64,000 nucleotides of DNA from Bryum argenteum (taxonomy: Eukaryota; Streptophyta; Bryopsida; Bryales; Bryaceae): assembly GCA_037043015.1 (NCBI GenBank), contig CM073327.1, positions 10,212,727-10,276,726 on the forward strand, in the 5' to 3' direction. Of this stretch, positions 61,953 to 64,000 are shown piece by piece; the stretch's first letter is position 1; each line of letters begins with the position of its first letter. Below the pieces are notes generated by a model. The model was not told where the DNA came from, did not search any database, and saw only the letters and a list, made by a program, of their open reading frames with translations. Both the position numbers and the translations under genes were made by a program.

Positions 61953-63730
61953 ATGGCCGAGCTCCACCATCGCGACAACATCCCCGCATCTCTCAAGCAG
62001 CAATCCGATCCCCATAATCGCCATGGCTGGTACATCAATTCGTGGAAAGCAGCAGCAACAATCTGGGTACTAATTCTCCTCATCGCGATGGCAGCCGCGA
62101 GCATGAGCTGGGCCGTGGCGGCCTCGACCGCATGGCTGTCCTCCAGCAAGCAACAAGCGGAGGGATTGCGCTCGCTCTTGCTCCCCGCTGGGGTTCGAGT
62201 GGTAGGTGGTCTCAAATGTAGCAGTACTAGGGCATTACCGACGTGTGCCGCCTCCTTTGACGAAGCTGGTTCGGGCAAGAGCTTTGATGAAGCTGCCTCG
62301 GGCAAGAGCAGCAATGGATTCGTGGACATGGGTGTGCTGCCCATCCAATTCGAAAACGGCCAAGATCCTCCCACTGTTGTCTTCGCTCCCAATCGCCGGA
62401 TCGTCGCCAGTAAGCTCTCTTTTCTCCTCAATTGCCCTAAATTCTATGCATAAGACAATCTTCACTTCTTTTTTTCACTGAATGTTATTATTCTTTGTTC
62501 AATTGACCTAATCACAGTATTCAGAAAAAGAAAGCTTATCTGGCAGTTTTTTCTTTTCTTATATGAATCTGTGCAATTTGCATACTTTCCGCCTCCAGTA
62601 CCCCGAATTGTCTGCATTAAATAAATCTGCTCTTGTTTGAGATATTTGAGTCTTCTGTTTGACGAGTCGCTTGATTTTTGGACAAAACGGATGTTGTTAT
62701 CTGTCTCAAATAAACCATACAGAAAAGTTTGTTTTTGGGCTTGATCTGGCATCCGTGCAAGGCTGTAGATATTCCATATTGTCAATACTGTGAAATTGGG
62801 AGTATTGAATTGTGAGATTGCTGCAGTCGGTGATTTGCACGGGGATTTGGAGAGGACGCAGTCGGCTTTGCAACTTGCTGGCGTTTTGAGCACGGATGGC
62901 GAGCATCGATGGGTTGGAGGCACCACGGTACTGCAATCACTTTTCTTTCTTAGCTTTCAGTAGAAATTTCGACACTGACACCAAAGTTATCTGCAAAAGA
63001 TCGACTTCTAGAAGGCCATGAAATTCCTTCACACTTAATTTGTGTATTTCTTGAATGATACTATATCTGAATCGAACTCTTAGATCACATATGCAAAAGT
63101 TAACACTGATATGAAACTTACATATCATTGAGAGTACCTCCTTCGGTTTCGAAGTCACGAACTGCAAAAGGTTTCACTCATGGAGACACCTACTTCTGGA
63201 GTCGGAAAGATTAGGGTGTGCTCATGTACAGTCGCTGTTTTCCTCTCCATTATGGATAGGCCTACTTTTGAAGTTATGATTCGATTGTAAGCTTCTTTTG
63301 GTGCAGGTGTTGGTGCAAGTGGGTGATGTACTTGATCGGGGAGAGGATGAGATAGCGATTTTGTCGTTGTTAGCATGGCTGGGCAAGCAAGCTCGCAGCA
63401 AGGGTGGGGCTGTGTTTCAGGTTTTGGCCGACATACAAATTGCTTCGCAAACTTGATCGTTTTTGAGTTAAGTCAGTTTTTGACGTTCCTTTTGTGTGTG
63501 TGTTTTGTTAGATTCTTGGCAACCATGAGACTATGAATGTAGCTGGTGATTTTCGGTACGTCGCTCCCGGAGGCTTCCATGAAGCGGAATTGTTTGCAGA
63601 GTATTGTGAGCAGGACCATGGCGGTAACTGGGATGCTGCTTTTGAGGCTTGGCATGAAGCATCTCAAGAGTTGAAGAGAACTCGTGAAGCTGGGTTCACT
63701 AGCTGGTTGCCTATGTTCAATCCCATCAAG
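61953..63730 (+). CDS. Shewanella-like PPP-family phosphatase, 5' four exons (continues beyond window)
   Basis: Exons 61953-62409, 62827-62927, 63307-63420 and 63512-63730 join in phase to 297 codons; a GT donor follows at 63731, and the remaining exons lie outside the window. It is a metallo-phosphoesterase that removes phosphate from proteins. PPP motifs: GDLHG (residues 154-158), GDVLDRG (192-198) and GNHE (227-230), all intact. The AGDFRYVAPGG segment after GNHE is typical of Shewanella-like phosphatases rather than PP1/PP2A. An N-terminal hydrophobic segment (about 34-58, IWVLILLIAMAAA) suggests a membrane anchor or signal, and a small internal repeat (SFDEAGSGK / SFDEAASGK) precedes the catalytic domain. 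The start is the first in-frame ATG at 61953; the open frame extends upstream only through GTG. Confidence 0.9.
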
Positions 63731-64000
63731 GTACAACACTGCACCCCATCCACACTAACGAGCCTTAATAATCATTAATTATGGACTTTCTTCTATGACC
63801 AGTTAGATAAATAAGTTCAATATCATATCATTATGAAGTCCCTCTAGCCGATCGAGTCCCGAGGATTTCATATGTCAACATACTGAATGAGGAGTTCGGA
63901 CAAGTTCCTCGTCTGGTTAGGTTTATCATAGAATCCATGAGCTTCTCGTGGAGAGCATCATTGATTATATGCACTATACATGATACTGGATCCTCGATAA
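63731..64000 (+). other. Intron of the phosphatase gene running out of the window
   Basis: Begins GTACAAC after exon 4. No continuation of the phosphatase frame (for example the conserved Gly-Gly-His catalytic stretch) is seen before base 64000. Confidence 0.7.

Overview
The window is nuclear DNA of a land plant. The evidence is a phytepsin-type aspartic protease with a plant-specific insert, a UDP-glycosyltransferase with a PSPG box, a long-chain-alcohol oxidase, a GT47 exostosin-like glycosyltransferase, a Shewanella-like PPP phosphatase, and RWP-RK and F-box relics, all with GT-AG introns. Introns of about 70-1250 bp and AT-rich, repeat-laden spacers would suit a bryophyte or another early-diverging plant, but nothing here fixes the clade.

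Layout. 1-5640 is a Copia LTR retrotransposon whose 5' LTR is cut by the window edge. Its gag-pol frame is broken, but it carries an uninterrupted antisense ORF (4605-5333) with an F-box-like stretch. The element sits inside exon 2 of an F-box/kelch-like gene (copy 1, 5641-6447, minus). 5641-8868 is one arm of a 3.2-kb inverted duplication; the other arm is 35557-38809. Between the arms lie satellites and fold-back elements (8.5-14.3 kb) and four apparently intact genes: aspartic protease (15265-18609, +), UGT (22418-20719, -), fatty alcohol oxidase (26699-32126, +) and GT47 (34506-32428, -). 38-48 kb holds F-box copies 2 and 3, both disrupted. 48.8-59.8 kb is a tandemly duplicated block with five decayed RWP-RK genes on the minus strand, three CACTA-type non-autonomous elements, a fourth F-box fragment and degenerate AACGTT-rich tracts. 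The window ends inside a Shewanella-like phosphatase gene (61953 onward, +).

The four intact genes and the phosphatase are housekeeping or metabolic: vacuolar proteolysis, small-molecule glycosylation, fatty alcohol oxidation, wall glycan synthesis and dephosphorylation. They show no operon-like logic. The unusual content is the repeat biology: serial duplication and decay of two regulatory families (F-box-like and RWP-RK), inverted duplication around a gene block, several distinct TIR families, and an antisense ORF carried by a retrotransposon. Exon boundaries were placed by reading frame, GT-AG sites and family conservation; no transcript data were available.
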